Below are positions 7,772 to 13,193 of a stretch of 13,193 nucleotides of DNA, in pieces (positions within the stretch are counted from its first letter, which is position 1; the number at the start of each line of letters is the position of its first letter). The stretch spans positions 55,767-68,959 of the forward strand of contig DLDU01000012.1 of the NCBI GenBank assembly GCA_002481295.1, written 5' to 3'. Below the pieces are notes generated by a model. It was given only the letters and a program-made list of their open reading frames with translations. It had not been told where the DNA came from and searched no databases. Source of the stretch: Prevotella sp. UBA7764 (GTDB lineage Bacteria; Bacteroidota; Bacteroidia; Bacteroidales; Bacteroidaceae). A program made the translations under genes and the position numbers.

Positions 7772-8836
7772 ATGTTTAATCATATCTTAGACAGAATAAG
7801 GCTCCCCTTCCGAAAGGATAAGGAGCTTTATTCTTCTTTATACCATATCATCGGTGTGTATCCACACAACATCAGCTATTACAAAATGGCGCTGATGCAC
7901 AAAAGTGTCATGCACCGCAACAAAAAAGGGAAACCCGTCAACAACGAGCGACTCGAATTCCTGGGCGACGCCATCCTCGACGCTGCGGTAGGCGACATCG
8001 TCTACCGACACTTCCCCGGCAAGCGGGAAGGCTTCCTCACCAACACGCGATCAAAACTCGTGCAGCGCGACACACTCAACAAACTGGCGATGGAGATGGG
8101 CATCAACAATCTCATCCTCTCCAGCGGACGCTCCGCCACACACAACAGCTATCTCGGTGGCAACGCTTTCGAGGCACTCGTCGGCGCGCTCTATCTCGAC
8201 CGTGGCTACGACGCCTGTATGACGTTCCTCAAGAAGCGCATCCTCTCGCAGATGATCAACATCGACAAGGTGGCTTACAAGGAGGTGAACTTCAAAAGCA
8301 AGCTCATCGAGTGGAGTCAGAAAAACAAGGTAAACCTCGACTTCAGCCAGACCACACAGAGCAAGGATGCCAACGGCAATCCTACCTTCTGCTGCGTCAT
8401 CAAGCTCGAAGGCCTTGACGGATGCATAGGCAAGGGCTTCTCCAAGAAGGAGAGCCAGCAGAAAGCCGCCAAGGACACCCTCGATAAACTCAAGCGCGAA
8501 CCGCAGTTCATCGACAGTGTCTTCGCCGCCAAGGCCAGCCGCACCAAGATGGAAGAGGAGCCGGTACAGGATGTGCCCAGCACCAGCGAGGCTGAAGCTT
8601 TCGTCAAGACGACAGACGCTTCCCGCAACATGGGGCCGAAGCACGAGACGTCGTTCCGCGAGCAGGTCTTCTCCGAAGAAGACAGTGCACTCGAGCAACC
8701 TGCCAACTCTGTAGAGGCAAAGGAAGAGGAATTCGACCTGAGCGACATCAGTGCACGCGAGAAAACCCGTGAGGAGATCATCGCTGCCGCTGAAGAGGCT
8801 GCCTTCGTTGAAGACGGAGACAATCAGAAACAATAG
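7772..8836 (+). CDS. rnc: Ribonuclease III with an acidic C-terminal extension
   Basis: This double-strand-specific endoribonuclease matures rRNA and processes structured mRNAs. The RNase III domain occupies about residues 20-160 with signature NERLEFLGDAIL (E59, E62, D66). A double-stranded-RNA-binding domain spans about 172-241. At 354 residues it is about 110 longer than usual: residues 250-354 form a low-complexity, Glu/Ala/Ser-rich tail that looks disordered. In the second catalytic motif, where E. coli has Asp-114 and Glu-117, this protein reads GNAFEALVGALYLD, so the Asp is Asn-131 while the Glu is kept (E134). I recall the same NAFEA form in other Bacteroidota, so it is probably active. 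The gene starts 24 nt after fabF and ends just before a strong terminator, closing the operon. Confidence 0.95.
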   Translation: MFNHILDRIRLPFRKDKELYSSLYHIIGVYPHNISYYKMALMHKSVMHRNKKGKPVNNERLEFLGDAILDAAVGDIVYRHFPGKREGFLTNTRSKLVQRDTLNKLAMEMGINNLILSSGRSATHNSYLGGNAFEALVGALYLDRGYDACMTFLKKRILSQMINIDKVAYKEVNFKSKLIEWSQKNKVNLDFSQTTQSKDANGNPTFCCVIKLEGLDGCIGKGFSKKESQQKAAKDTLDKLKREPQFIDSVFAAKASRTKMEEEPVQDVPSTSEAEAFVKTTDASRNMGPKHETSFREQVFSEEDSALEQPANSVEAKEEEFDLSDISAREKTREEIIAAAEEAAFVEDGDNQKQ

Positions 8837-8858
8837 CTTTTATTCTATCCATACGATG

Positions 8859-8903
8859 ATGATGGGCCCAACCTCGCCGTAGGTTGAGCCCATCATTGTT
8901 TTT
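8859..8903 (+). terminator. Rho-independent terminator after rnc
   Basis: A 16-bp stem with one mismatch (8859-8874 with 8881-8896; arms ATGATGGGCCCAACCT and AGGTTGAGCCCATCAT) encloses a 6-nt loop and is followed by TGTTTTT. It lies 22 nt beyond the rnc stop codon and is the clearest terminator in the window. It isolates the acpP operon from the non-coding region to the right. Confidence 0.9.
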
Positions 8904-8904
8904 C

Positions 8905-9483
8905 TACGCCAACCTCCTTATGCCTCTACAACCTACGAACAATGACACCGTCAGGCTGACACGCCCTCCTCATGATCTTTCATATACTTTATCCGATCAT
9001 GTTTACATAGCACATGATACACGATCAGTGATCCATAAAATCTTATTCACTATACACAATACATTGTCATTTCTATGTGGATAACCCTGTGGAAAACTGT
9101 GGAAAAACCCCGGAATAACTTTATGCTTATCCACACGATCGTGTCGAAAAGCCACGGACTGGGGATATCCACAGTCTTTTGCGAACAATGCGACAAAGTT
9201 TTCCACGCTTTTACACCGAAAAAAGATATAAACTTATTATCTTTGCACAATAGTTGATAATTGTGGATAAGTAGACAATGAGCTGATAAACAAAGAGAAG
9301 ATATTCAACCACGGTGTGCATCTCTCTGCATCCCGTGTTGATATCCTTATCTCCAAATTTTTCCGACTTCTCATATCAACTTTTCCACATTACATCATCA
9401 TACTATTATTTCTTTTTTTATAGAAGAAAGACTAATAGAATAATAATGAATGGTGGATAACACCGAAAACGGAACGCATACGC
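8905..9483. other. Candidate chromosomal replication origin (oriC): DnaA-box cluster
   Basis: This AT-rich stretch has no credible gene. It holds three perfect DnaA boxes (TTATCCACA or its complement): 9076-9084 (minus), 9127-9135 (plus) and 9262-9270 (minus). Six near matches are at 9088-9096, 9098-9106, 9165-9173, 9199-9207, 9381-9389 and 9452-9460; five differ at one base and 9199-9207 at two. A very AT-rich tract at 9390-9450 (long T and A/T runs) could be the unwinding element. Five GATC sites lie at 8974, 8995, 9023, 9029 and 9138, the last inside the palindrome ACACGATCGTGT (9133-9144), which overlaps a perfect DnaA box. By rough hand count the plus strand changes from C-rich in rnc to G-rich in nadA, though both genes lie on the same strand. 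dnaA is not adjacent, so origin status is inferred from box density and skew. Confidence 0.75.
9238..9245 (+). promoter_or_regulatory. Putative -7 promoter box inside the origin region, facing nadA
   Basis: TATCTTTG, followed by CAC, is a full match to TAnnTTTG and resembles strong Bacteroidota promoters. No good TTTG lies at the -33 distance. It is the only good box found between the rnc terminator and nadA, and would give a leader of about 230 nt crossing part of the DnaA-box cluster. Confidence 0.4.
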
Positions 9484-10482
9484 ATGGAGACAATCAAAGA
9501 GGAATGGAAGGAAAAAGGATTCGTCGATGAGCCGGTTCCCGAGGGACTGGACTTGAAGAAGGCTATCCGGCAACTGTGCAAGGAGAAGGATGCCATCATC
9601 CTGGCGCATTACTATACCGTGGGCGACATTCAGGACATCGCTGACTTTGTCGGTGACTCCCTGGCGTTGGCGCGCAAGGCTGCCGACACCGATGCGAAGA
9701 TGATGGTGATGTGTGGCGTGCACTTCATGGCTGAGACGTGCAAGCTGCTCTCGCCCGACAAGACGGTGCTCTGTCCGGATCTCACCGCGGGCTGCTCGCT
9801 GGCTGACAGCTGTGACGCTGCAGACCTGAAGAAATACAAAGAGGAGCATCCGGGTTATCAGGTGGTGAGCTATGTCAACACCACGGCGGCCGTCAAGGCC
9901 CTCACCGATTGTGTGGTCACCTCGGGCAATGCCGAGAAGGTGATGGCGAGCTTTCCCAAGGACGCGAAGATCATCTTTGGACCGGACTATAACCTGGGCA
10001 ACTATATCAACAGCGTCACGGGGCGTCACATGCTCTTGTGGAATGGCGGCTGTCATGTCCATGAGAAGTTCTCCGTTGACGGCATCGTGAAGCTCAAGCA
10101 GGAGCATCCTCATGCTGTGGTGATGGCGCATTTGGAGTGCAAGGCTCTCGTGCTGGCGATCGCCGACGTGAAGGGTTCCACTGCCACAATGCTGAAATAC
10201 GCGCAGGCGCATCCCGAGGTAAAGGAGTTCATCGTGGCCACGGAGGCGGGTATCTTGCACGAGATGCAGCGCACGTGTCCCGATCAGACTTTCATCCCCG
10301 TACCGCCGGAGGTCAGCGAGGGTGGCTTAGGCTGTTCATGCAACGAGTGCGAGTACATGAAGAAAAACACGTTGGCTAAGATCTACAACGCCTTGAAGTA
10401 CGGTTGGCCCAGCGTAGAGATAGACCCCGCCATCGCCCGAGAGGCCGTAAAGCCCATCCAGCGCATGCTCTCGCTGTCGTAA
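9484..10482 (+). CDS. nadA: Quinolinate synthase A
   Basis: This 332-residue enzyme condenses iminoaspartate with dihydroxyacetone phosphate to quinolinate in de novo NAD synthesis, using an oxygen-sensitive [4Fe-4S] cluster in the cytoplasm. The three pseudo-symmetric NadA repeats are visible. Likely cluster ligands are Cys-104 in DLTAGCSLADSC, Cys-219 in MAHLECKA (most family members read AHPEC) and Cys-289 in CSCNECEYMKKNTL. The motifs AHYYTVGDIQDIADFVGDSL near the start and VATEAGILHEM near 251-261 are typical. Length is normal. The ATG at 9484 is preceded by a purine-rich stretch but no clear Shine-Dalgarno. Its usual partners nadB and nadC are not in the window. It begins directly at the right edge of the candidate origin, 24 nt after the last DnaA-like box, and converges on the 71-aa peptide gene. 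Confidence 0.96.
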   Translation: METIKEEWKEKGFVDEPVPEGLDLKKAIRQLCKEKDAIILAHYYTVGDIQDIADFVGDSLALARKAADTDAKMMVMCGVHFMAETCKLLSPDKTVLCPDLTAGCSLADSCDAADLKKYKEEHPGYQVVSYVNTTAAVKALTDCVVTSGNAEKVMASFPKDAKIIFGPDYNLGNYINSVTGRHMLLWNGGCHVHEKFSVDGIVKLKQEHPHAVVMAHLECKALVLAIADVKGSTATMLKYAQAHPEVKEFIVATEAGILHEMQRTCPDQTFIPVPPEVSEGGLGCSCNECEYMKKNTLAKIYNALKYGWPSVEIDPAIAREAVKPIQRMLSLS

Positions 10483-10490
10483 GGAAAACA

Positions 10491-10861
10491 GCCTCACCCC
10501 CCAACCCCTCTCCAAGGGGAGAGGGGAGTAAAATGCTCTGCGGACGATAAGGTATTGGCGTAGGGGCGGCCCGCCGTGGCCGCCCTATCCCCCGTATGGC
10601 AACCTACAGAACAACCAAGGCTGTTTGGAGGTTAACACCCCACTACGTGGAATTACGAATATCCCCGAATATTAAGAATATTATTCTCGATATTCGGGGA
10701 TATAATTGTTACCGCCAAGTATGATGATCGATATATATGTCTTGCGGAGTTAGGGCGGCCACGGCGGGTCGCCCCTACCTTGTTGACCCCTTGTTAGTAA
10801 TTACTCCCCTCTCCTTTGGAGAGGGGTACAGGGGTGAGGCTGTGTTTTGGGGTGAGGCTGT
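10491..10861. repeat. Modular inverted-repeat element (copy B), nested hairpins
   Basis: Outer boxes lie at 10491-10537 and, inverted, at about 10797-10840, with palindromes CCCCTCTCC/GGAGAGGGG at 10505-10526 and 10806-10826. Inner boxes, a GC-rich motif TAGGGGCGGCCCGCCGTGG and its inverted near-copy, lie at about 10561-10586 and 10752-10778. A central 45-bp hairpin lies between them. A 13-nt direct repeat GGGGTGAGGCTGT (10831-10843 and 10849-10861) ends the element against the stop codon of the 71-aa gene. The boxes match copy A at 3982-4165. Both copies lie between converging genes. No transposase is present, so it is a non-autonomous or structural intergenic repeat. Confidence 0.82.
10659..10703. 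repeat. Central perfect hairpin of repeat element B
   Basis: ATATCCCCGAATAT (10659-10672) pairs perfectly with 10690-10703 over a 17-nt loop that contains AGAATATTATTCT, itself able to fold. Its AT-rich composition differs from the GC-rich boxes around it. It may be a separate module placed inside the element. Confidence 0.75.
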
Positions 10862-11076
10862 TATTCTTCCTCCTCCCACTGGTTGCCGGGGAACGACCCT
10901 TGCTTTGAGAGGGCACTGGTACCACTTACCTGCGGCGTGTTTTCCGTGGTGCCTATTATACCAGTATAGCTTTCACCTGTTGGAGCGAGGTTGTATTCTC
11001 CACTTCCGGCCAGCATACTTTCCTCCGCGTCTATTTTTATGGATTTCAAGGAGGGTTTCACATAAATTGCTTTCAT
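10861..11076 (-). CDS. Small protein with MKxxYVKP...MLAGS leader-like N-terminus
   Basis: This 71-residue protein has no assigned function. It begins MKAIYVKPSLKSIKIDAEES and continues MLAGSGEYN. That layout (start, basic-aromatic-x-P, alternating hydrophobic residues, then a Leu-Ala-Gly-Ser turn) recalls many short Prevotella/Bacteroides ORFs of unknown role. The rest is Gly/Ser/Thr-rich and ends in four glutamates, with no membrane segment or signal peptide. It starts 20 nt after the end of the secreted multidomain gene on the same strand, so the two are probably one transcript. Its stop codon directly abuts repeat element B. A peptide precursor with a leader, or a small companion of the secreted protein, are possible readings; neither is shown. 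Confidence 0.65.
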   Translation of the reverse strand: MKAIYVKPSLKSIKIDAEESMLAGSGEYNLAPTGESYTGIIGTTENTPQVSGTSALSKQGSFPGNQWEEEE

Positions 11077-11096
11077 TGTATTGACGTTTTAGGGTT

Positions 11097-12524
11097 TTAC
11101 TTCAGGATGACTTTATGGCCGTTGACGATGACCAGGCCTTGATAGTTGTTGTTGACGCGCTGTCCCACGAGGTTATAGCGCACGCCGTCCGTGTTCTTAG
11201 CCTCTACTACGCCATTGCTGATGTCGGTGGTAGTGTTGCTGATGGCATAGTAGGGTTTAGCGGAAGAAGCGGCGGGGAGCGTGAGGTTGCCTTTGAAAGG
11301 TGCCAGCGTTTCACCTGCCTTCACGGGATAAAAACTGCAGCCGTCGCCATGCTGAGCCAGCACATAGATGGAGAAGGCAGTTGGCACCTTTGTGTCTGTA
11401 TCACCGAACTTCAGGTCGTTGTCAGTGATTGTCGTTCCCGGATCGCCTTGCTGCAAGTCATACGTTCCAGCGTTGCCCTTGACGACGACTGCCGTATTGC
11501 CGGGGATGGCTGTAACGGGAGATAGCGTCACCTGATTGGCGGTAGTATCGTACTTTACCGTGTAAGCGCTGAGATTACTGGTATTAGAGAAGTCCACAAA
11601 GGTGGCCCATCTGGCAGTGCTTATCTTTGCCTGATCTATACATTCACTGATGCTTAGCAACTGTACGTTCTTTAGTACTTTAGCATCATTATTTGTATCT
11701 ACAGTAGCTGCAAGGACGACCTCGTCACCACGAACAATCTGAAAGGCATTCGATATTTTAGTATTTTGAAGATATCGTCCGTTTAATATTCTGAGAGTTT
11801 CAGCAGCATTTTCGGCGTCAGCTATGTAGTAGTTGAGCGTGGGACAACTGCTGTTGTATGTATTGGTCTTGGCGACCTTTGCCTTGATATATACTTGAGT
11901 GCCGTTGTCAGTTTTAAGAGCTTGTGCAACAGAGATTAGTTCGTTCTCTTCTACCTTTTTAAAGTTTTGTGAGATCACCTTGCTTCTTTCACCATTTACG
12001 TAGGCTACGGCTTTCACATTGGTGGAGCTTTTTAGTGAAAAAGGTGCCGTGTATGCTGTGCTCTGATCTGTAGGTTCTGTGCCGTCGGTAGTGTAGTAGA
12101 TCTTGGCATCTTGATTTTCGCTACTGAGCGTCACAGAAGTACTGTCGAGAAATGAGGTGGAGCCGGAGATATGAGGAGTGCTGTCTGAAGTGTAATAGGC
12201 TATTTTAGAGATTTGAATAGAGCCATTTTGCGTAGCTCTACTATTTAGGGATAAATAAAATTTATAATAGCAATTTTTTGGGGGTTGTGGAATTACACAT
12301 GATACAATACCACCTTTTTTGAAAATAGTTGTAATGTAGATTGTTTGTGTAATTTTGCTAAAGTTTGAATCTGTACTTATTAGAATTTGTGCATAGTTTA
12401 CAACTTGGGGTGTTATTTTATCAACATTGATATCTATTTTAGATACAGCTTTTTCATATGGTTGCATATTGATTATATATGCATTTGACATTTCATTTTT
12501 CTTCCGCATTTCACGTATTTCCAT
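11097..12524 (-). CDS. Secreted multidomain protein, C-terminal part (frameshifted from its signal peptide)
   Basis: This 475-residue frame encodes most of an exported protein but has no signal peptide of its own. From about residue 11 to 112 it holds the second part of a beta-rich domain whose first part is encoded at 12473-12718 in another frame. A chitobiase/beta-hexosaminidase C-terminal-like domain follows at about 117-188 (IYYTTDGTEPT), then an OB-fold-like domain at about 195-292, a further beta-rich module, and a C-terminal tail (YNLVGQRVNNNYQGLVIVNG, then HKVILK). That tail resembles the ends of many Prevotella outer-membrane or secreted proteins, possibly a short type IX sorting signal. 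No catalytic site is recognised. Adding one A to the A5 run at 12496-12500 would join both frames into a protein of about 540 residues. The annotated ATG at 12524 is probably not a natural start. Confidence 0.72.
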   Translation of the reverse strand: MEIREMRKKNEMSNAYIINMQPYEKAVSKIDINVDKITPQVVNYAQILISTDSNFSKITQTIYITTIFKKGGIVSCVIPQPPKNCYYKFYLSLNSRATQNGSIQISKIAYYTSDSTPHISGSTSFLDSTSVTLSSENQDAKIYYTTDGTEPTDQSTAYTAPFSLKSSTNVKAVAYVNGERSKVISQNFKKVEENELISVAQALKTDNGTQVYIKAKVAKTNTYNSSCPTLNYYIADAENAAETLRILNGRYLQNTKISNAFQIVRGDEVVLAATVDTNNDAKVLKNVQLLSISECIDQAKISTARWATFVDFSNTSNLSAYTVKYDTTANQVTLSPVTAIPGNTAVVVKGNAGTYDLQQGDPGTTITDNDLKFGDTDTKVPTAFSIYVLAQHGDGCSFYPVKAGETLAPFKGNLTLPAASSAKPYYAISNTTTDISNGVVEAKNTDGVRYNLVGQRVNNNYQGLVIVNGHKVILK

Positions 12525-12718
12525 TCGGCATGGTTGTTATTAAAGTAATATACCCTCCATGAGTCCTTGCCATAAGTTGCCGTCCATTTTACAGAGTAGC
12601 TATTACATTTCTCCATTTCTGCTTTTGCAAAGTCCAAAGTCTTGTAGACAATGTTGTCTGCAAATAGCTTATCCGAAACAGTTAACAGGAGAAAGCATAC
12701 CATTAAGAGTATTACCAT
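12473..12718 (-). CDS. Signal-peptide and N-terminal part of the frameshifted secreted protein
   Basis: This 81-residue frame starts with a signal peptide (a hydrophobic core at residues 2-14 and a probable cut after LFA at 18-20), then DNIVYKTLDF and the start of a beta-rich domain containing WRVYYFNNNHAEWKYVKCGRK. Related Prevotella secreted proteins, as I recall them, continue from a GRK-N motif into an A-Y-I strand. Here that continuation (NEMSNAYI) is found only in the -1 frame. After GRK the present frame reads MKCQMHI and stops. The break falls in the A5 run at 12496-12500. Either the gene is broken, the run has lost a base in sequencing, or a -1 slip on the A-run joins the halves. The signal peptide lacks lysines, but an in-frame AAA-AAA lies just before the ATG, preceded by ATA. 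Confidence 0.62.
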   Translation of the reverse strand: MVILLMVCFLLLTVSDKLFADNIVYKTLDFAKAEMEKCNSYSVKWTATYGKDSWRVYYFNNNHAEWKYVKCGRKMKCQMHI

Positions 12719-12754
12719 TTTTTTATAGTTGTTAGTTTATTATTTTATTCGTTA

Positions 12755-12785
12755 CAAAAATAAACATAATACTTGAGAAAAACAA
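12755..12785 (-). promoter_or_regulatory. Bacteroidota promoter for the secreted-protein gene
   Basis: On the minus strand TATTTTTG (12755-12762) matches TAnnTTTG and is preceded by a 20-nt spacer and CTTG, with TTG at 12783-12785. Transcription would start near 12748, about 30 nt before the ATG at 12718. An intact promoter suggests that the frameshifted gene is still transcribed. Confidence 0.65.
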
Positions 12786-12865
12786 GAAAATAACTAATAA
12801 AAGTATTTTTTTTATTAGATAATAAATGAAAATGTATGTATTTTATTGTGGTGCGGATATTAGGC

Positions 12866-12976
12866 TTATTTCAAAATAGCAATAACAGCACCGACAGCTC
12901 CACTACAGGCACTGGTCCAAAAAGCATACTTAAGAGCAATAGTAAATCGCTGCCAAAAGATATTGTTCCTATTCAT
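12866..12976 (-). CDS. Small hydrophobic peptide (36 aa), single membrane segment
   Basis: This short frame encodes 36 residues: a basic N-terminus (MNRNNIFWQRF), then one hydrophobic helix from about residue 11 to 35 with a small-residue stretch (SGAVGAVIAI), ending in Lys. The layout (FW near the start, LKYA, then a Gly/Ala-rich helix) resembles tiny Bacteroidales membrane proteins such as those annotated as smalltalk proteins, but I cannot confirm membership. It lies 80 nt upstream of the promoter of the frameshifted secreted gene, on the same strand. A promoter-like box lies 90 nt upstream of its start. It could be a regulatory membrane peptide or the toxin half of a small toxin system; no antisense RNA or partner is identified. 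Confidence 0.5.
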   Translation of the reverse strand: MNRNNIFWQRFTIALKYAFWTSACSGAVGAVIAILK

Positions 12977-13067
12977 CTGTTGTCTTGTTGTTGTTTTTAT
13001 CTGTTTTCTTTATTCATTTATATTTAGGGAGTGCTTCACGTTCCGAAATTTTTCCTCTTTATGCAAG

Positions 13068-13075
13068 CAAATGTA
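13068..13075 (-). promoter_or_regulatory. Putative -7 promoter box for the 36-aa peptide gene
   Basis: TACATTTG on the minus strand matches TAnnTTTG, and GCTTGC follows it. The -33 element is weak (GTT at about 19 nt upstream). It lies between the upstream membrane-protein gene, which stops at 13106, and the 36-aa peptide gene, and would give a leader of about 85 nt. Confidence 0.35.
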
Positions 13076-13105
13076 GCGAACTCCGTTGCGATAGAACTTA
13101 TTATT

Positions 13106-13192
13106 TTATGCCGTGGTTTGATTGCGGCGTTTTTTCTTTAGCTTTAGCGTATAGTATAGGGAGATGGCCACACCTATTAATATAGCGATGAC
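13106..13192 (-). CDS. 3' end of a probable membrane protein gene (partial)
   Basis: The minus-strand frame entering from the right edge runs 28 codons to a TAA at 13106-13108. It encodes a hydrophobic stretch (VIAINIGVAISLYYTL) followed by a strongly basic end (KLKKKRR, then NQTTA). That is the usual picture of a last transmembrane helix with a cytoplasmic basic tail. The other two minus-strand frames stop within 20 nt of the edge, which supports this frame. Nothing more can be said about identity. Confidence 0.45.
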   Translation of the reverse strand, partial: VIAILIGVAISLYYTLKLKKKRRNQTTA

Positions 13193-13193
13193 G

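Noticed and set aside
8884..9257. Short open frames of 60-67 aa on both strands in the DnaA-box region
   Set aside because: They overlap each other and consist of translated DnaA boxes; no start signals or protein-like features.
9418..10260. 280-aa minus-strand frame opposite nadA
   Set aside because: It is a His/Leu/Arg-rich antisense shadow of nadA with no family features.
3982..10861. Composite transposon bounded by the two repeat elements
   Set aside because: The segment between them is core housekeeping genes (acpP, fabF, rnc, nadA) with no transposase, and each element is internally palindromic, not one end of a pair.
10737..11084. 115-aa plus-strand open frame across repeat element B and the 71-aa gene
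   Set aside because: It translates repeat palindromes and runs antisense through the 71-aa gene; composition and lack of any protein-like pattern make it a shadow.
12836..13185. Plus-strand frames of 63 and 66 aa at the right edge
   Set aside because: They lie antisense to the better-supported 36-aa peptide and the partial membrane-protein end, and show no recognisable pattern.

Overview
The window looks like a chromosomal segment of a Bacteroidota species, most likely Prevotella or a close relative. Four signs point there. Several genes sit behind the Bacteroidota promoter pattern (TTTG or TTG, about 20 nt, then TAnnTTTG). Start codons lack clear Shine-Dalgarno sequences. The DUF4254/glycosyltransferase-9 pair and the acpP-fabF-rnc cluster are arranged as in that group. 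The secreted protein at the right ends in a tail typical of Prevotella extracellular proteins. No tRNA, rRNA, CRISPR array or transposase was seen.

Layout: 1-369 is the 3' end of an unrecognised gene with a winged-helix-like tail, followed by two short tandem duplications. 611-1234 encodes an exported YhcH/YjgK/YiaL-family protein. 1306-3975 is mutS. 3982-4165 is a modular inverted-repeat element in the convergent gap between mutS and a leftward operon. That operon is DUF4254 (5275-5880) followed by a GT9 glycosyltransferase (4184-5230). A divergent intergenic region (5881-6118) then carries a promoter in each direction and several palindromes. acpP (6119-6355), fabF (6485-7747) and rnc (7772-8836) form a fatty-acid-synthesis/RNA-processing operon closed by a strong terminator at 8859-8903. 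A 100 bp stem-loop region separates acpP from fabF.

8905-9483 is non-coding and AT-rich. It contains nine perfect or near matches to the DnaA box TTATCCACA, with a GATC cluster alongside. By hand count the plus strand shifts from C-rich to G-rich across it. It is the best candidate in the window for the chromosomal replication origin (oriC) and is the most interesting single locus here. nadA (quinolinate synthase) follows at 9484-10482.

10491-10861 holds a second, larger copy of the modular inverted-repeat family, again in a convergent 3'-3' gap. To its right lies a leftward accessory region. It contains a secreted multidomain protein split by a one-base frameshift in an A5 run (11097-12718), a downstream 71-aa peptide with a conserved-looking leader (10861-11076), a 36-aa membrane peptide gene (12866-12976), and the end of a membrane-protein gene at the window edge (13106-13192).

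In function, most of the left and centre is core housekeeping: mismatch repair, fatty-acid synthesis, RNase III, NAD synthesis, envelope glycan assembly and a probable origin. The right 2.3 kb is an AT-richer accessory region of exported and small proteins.
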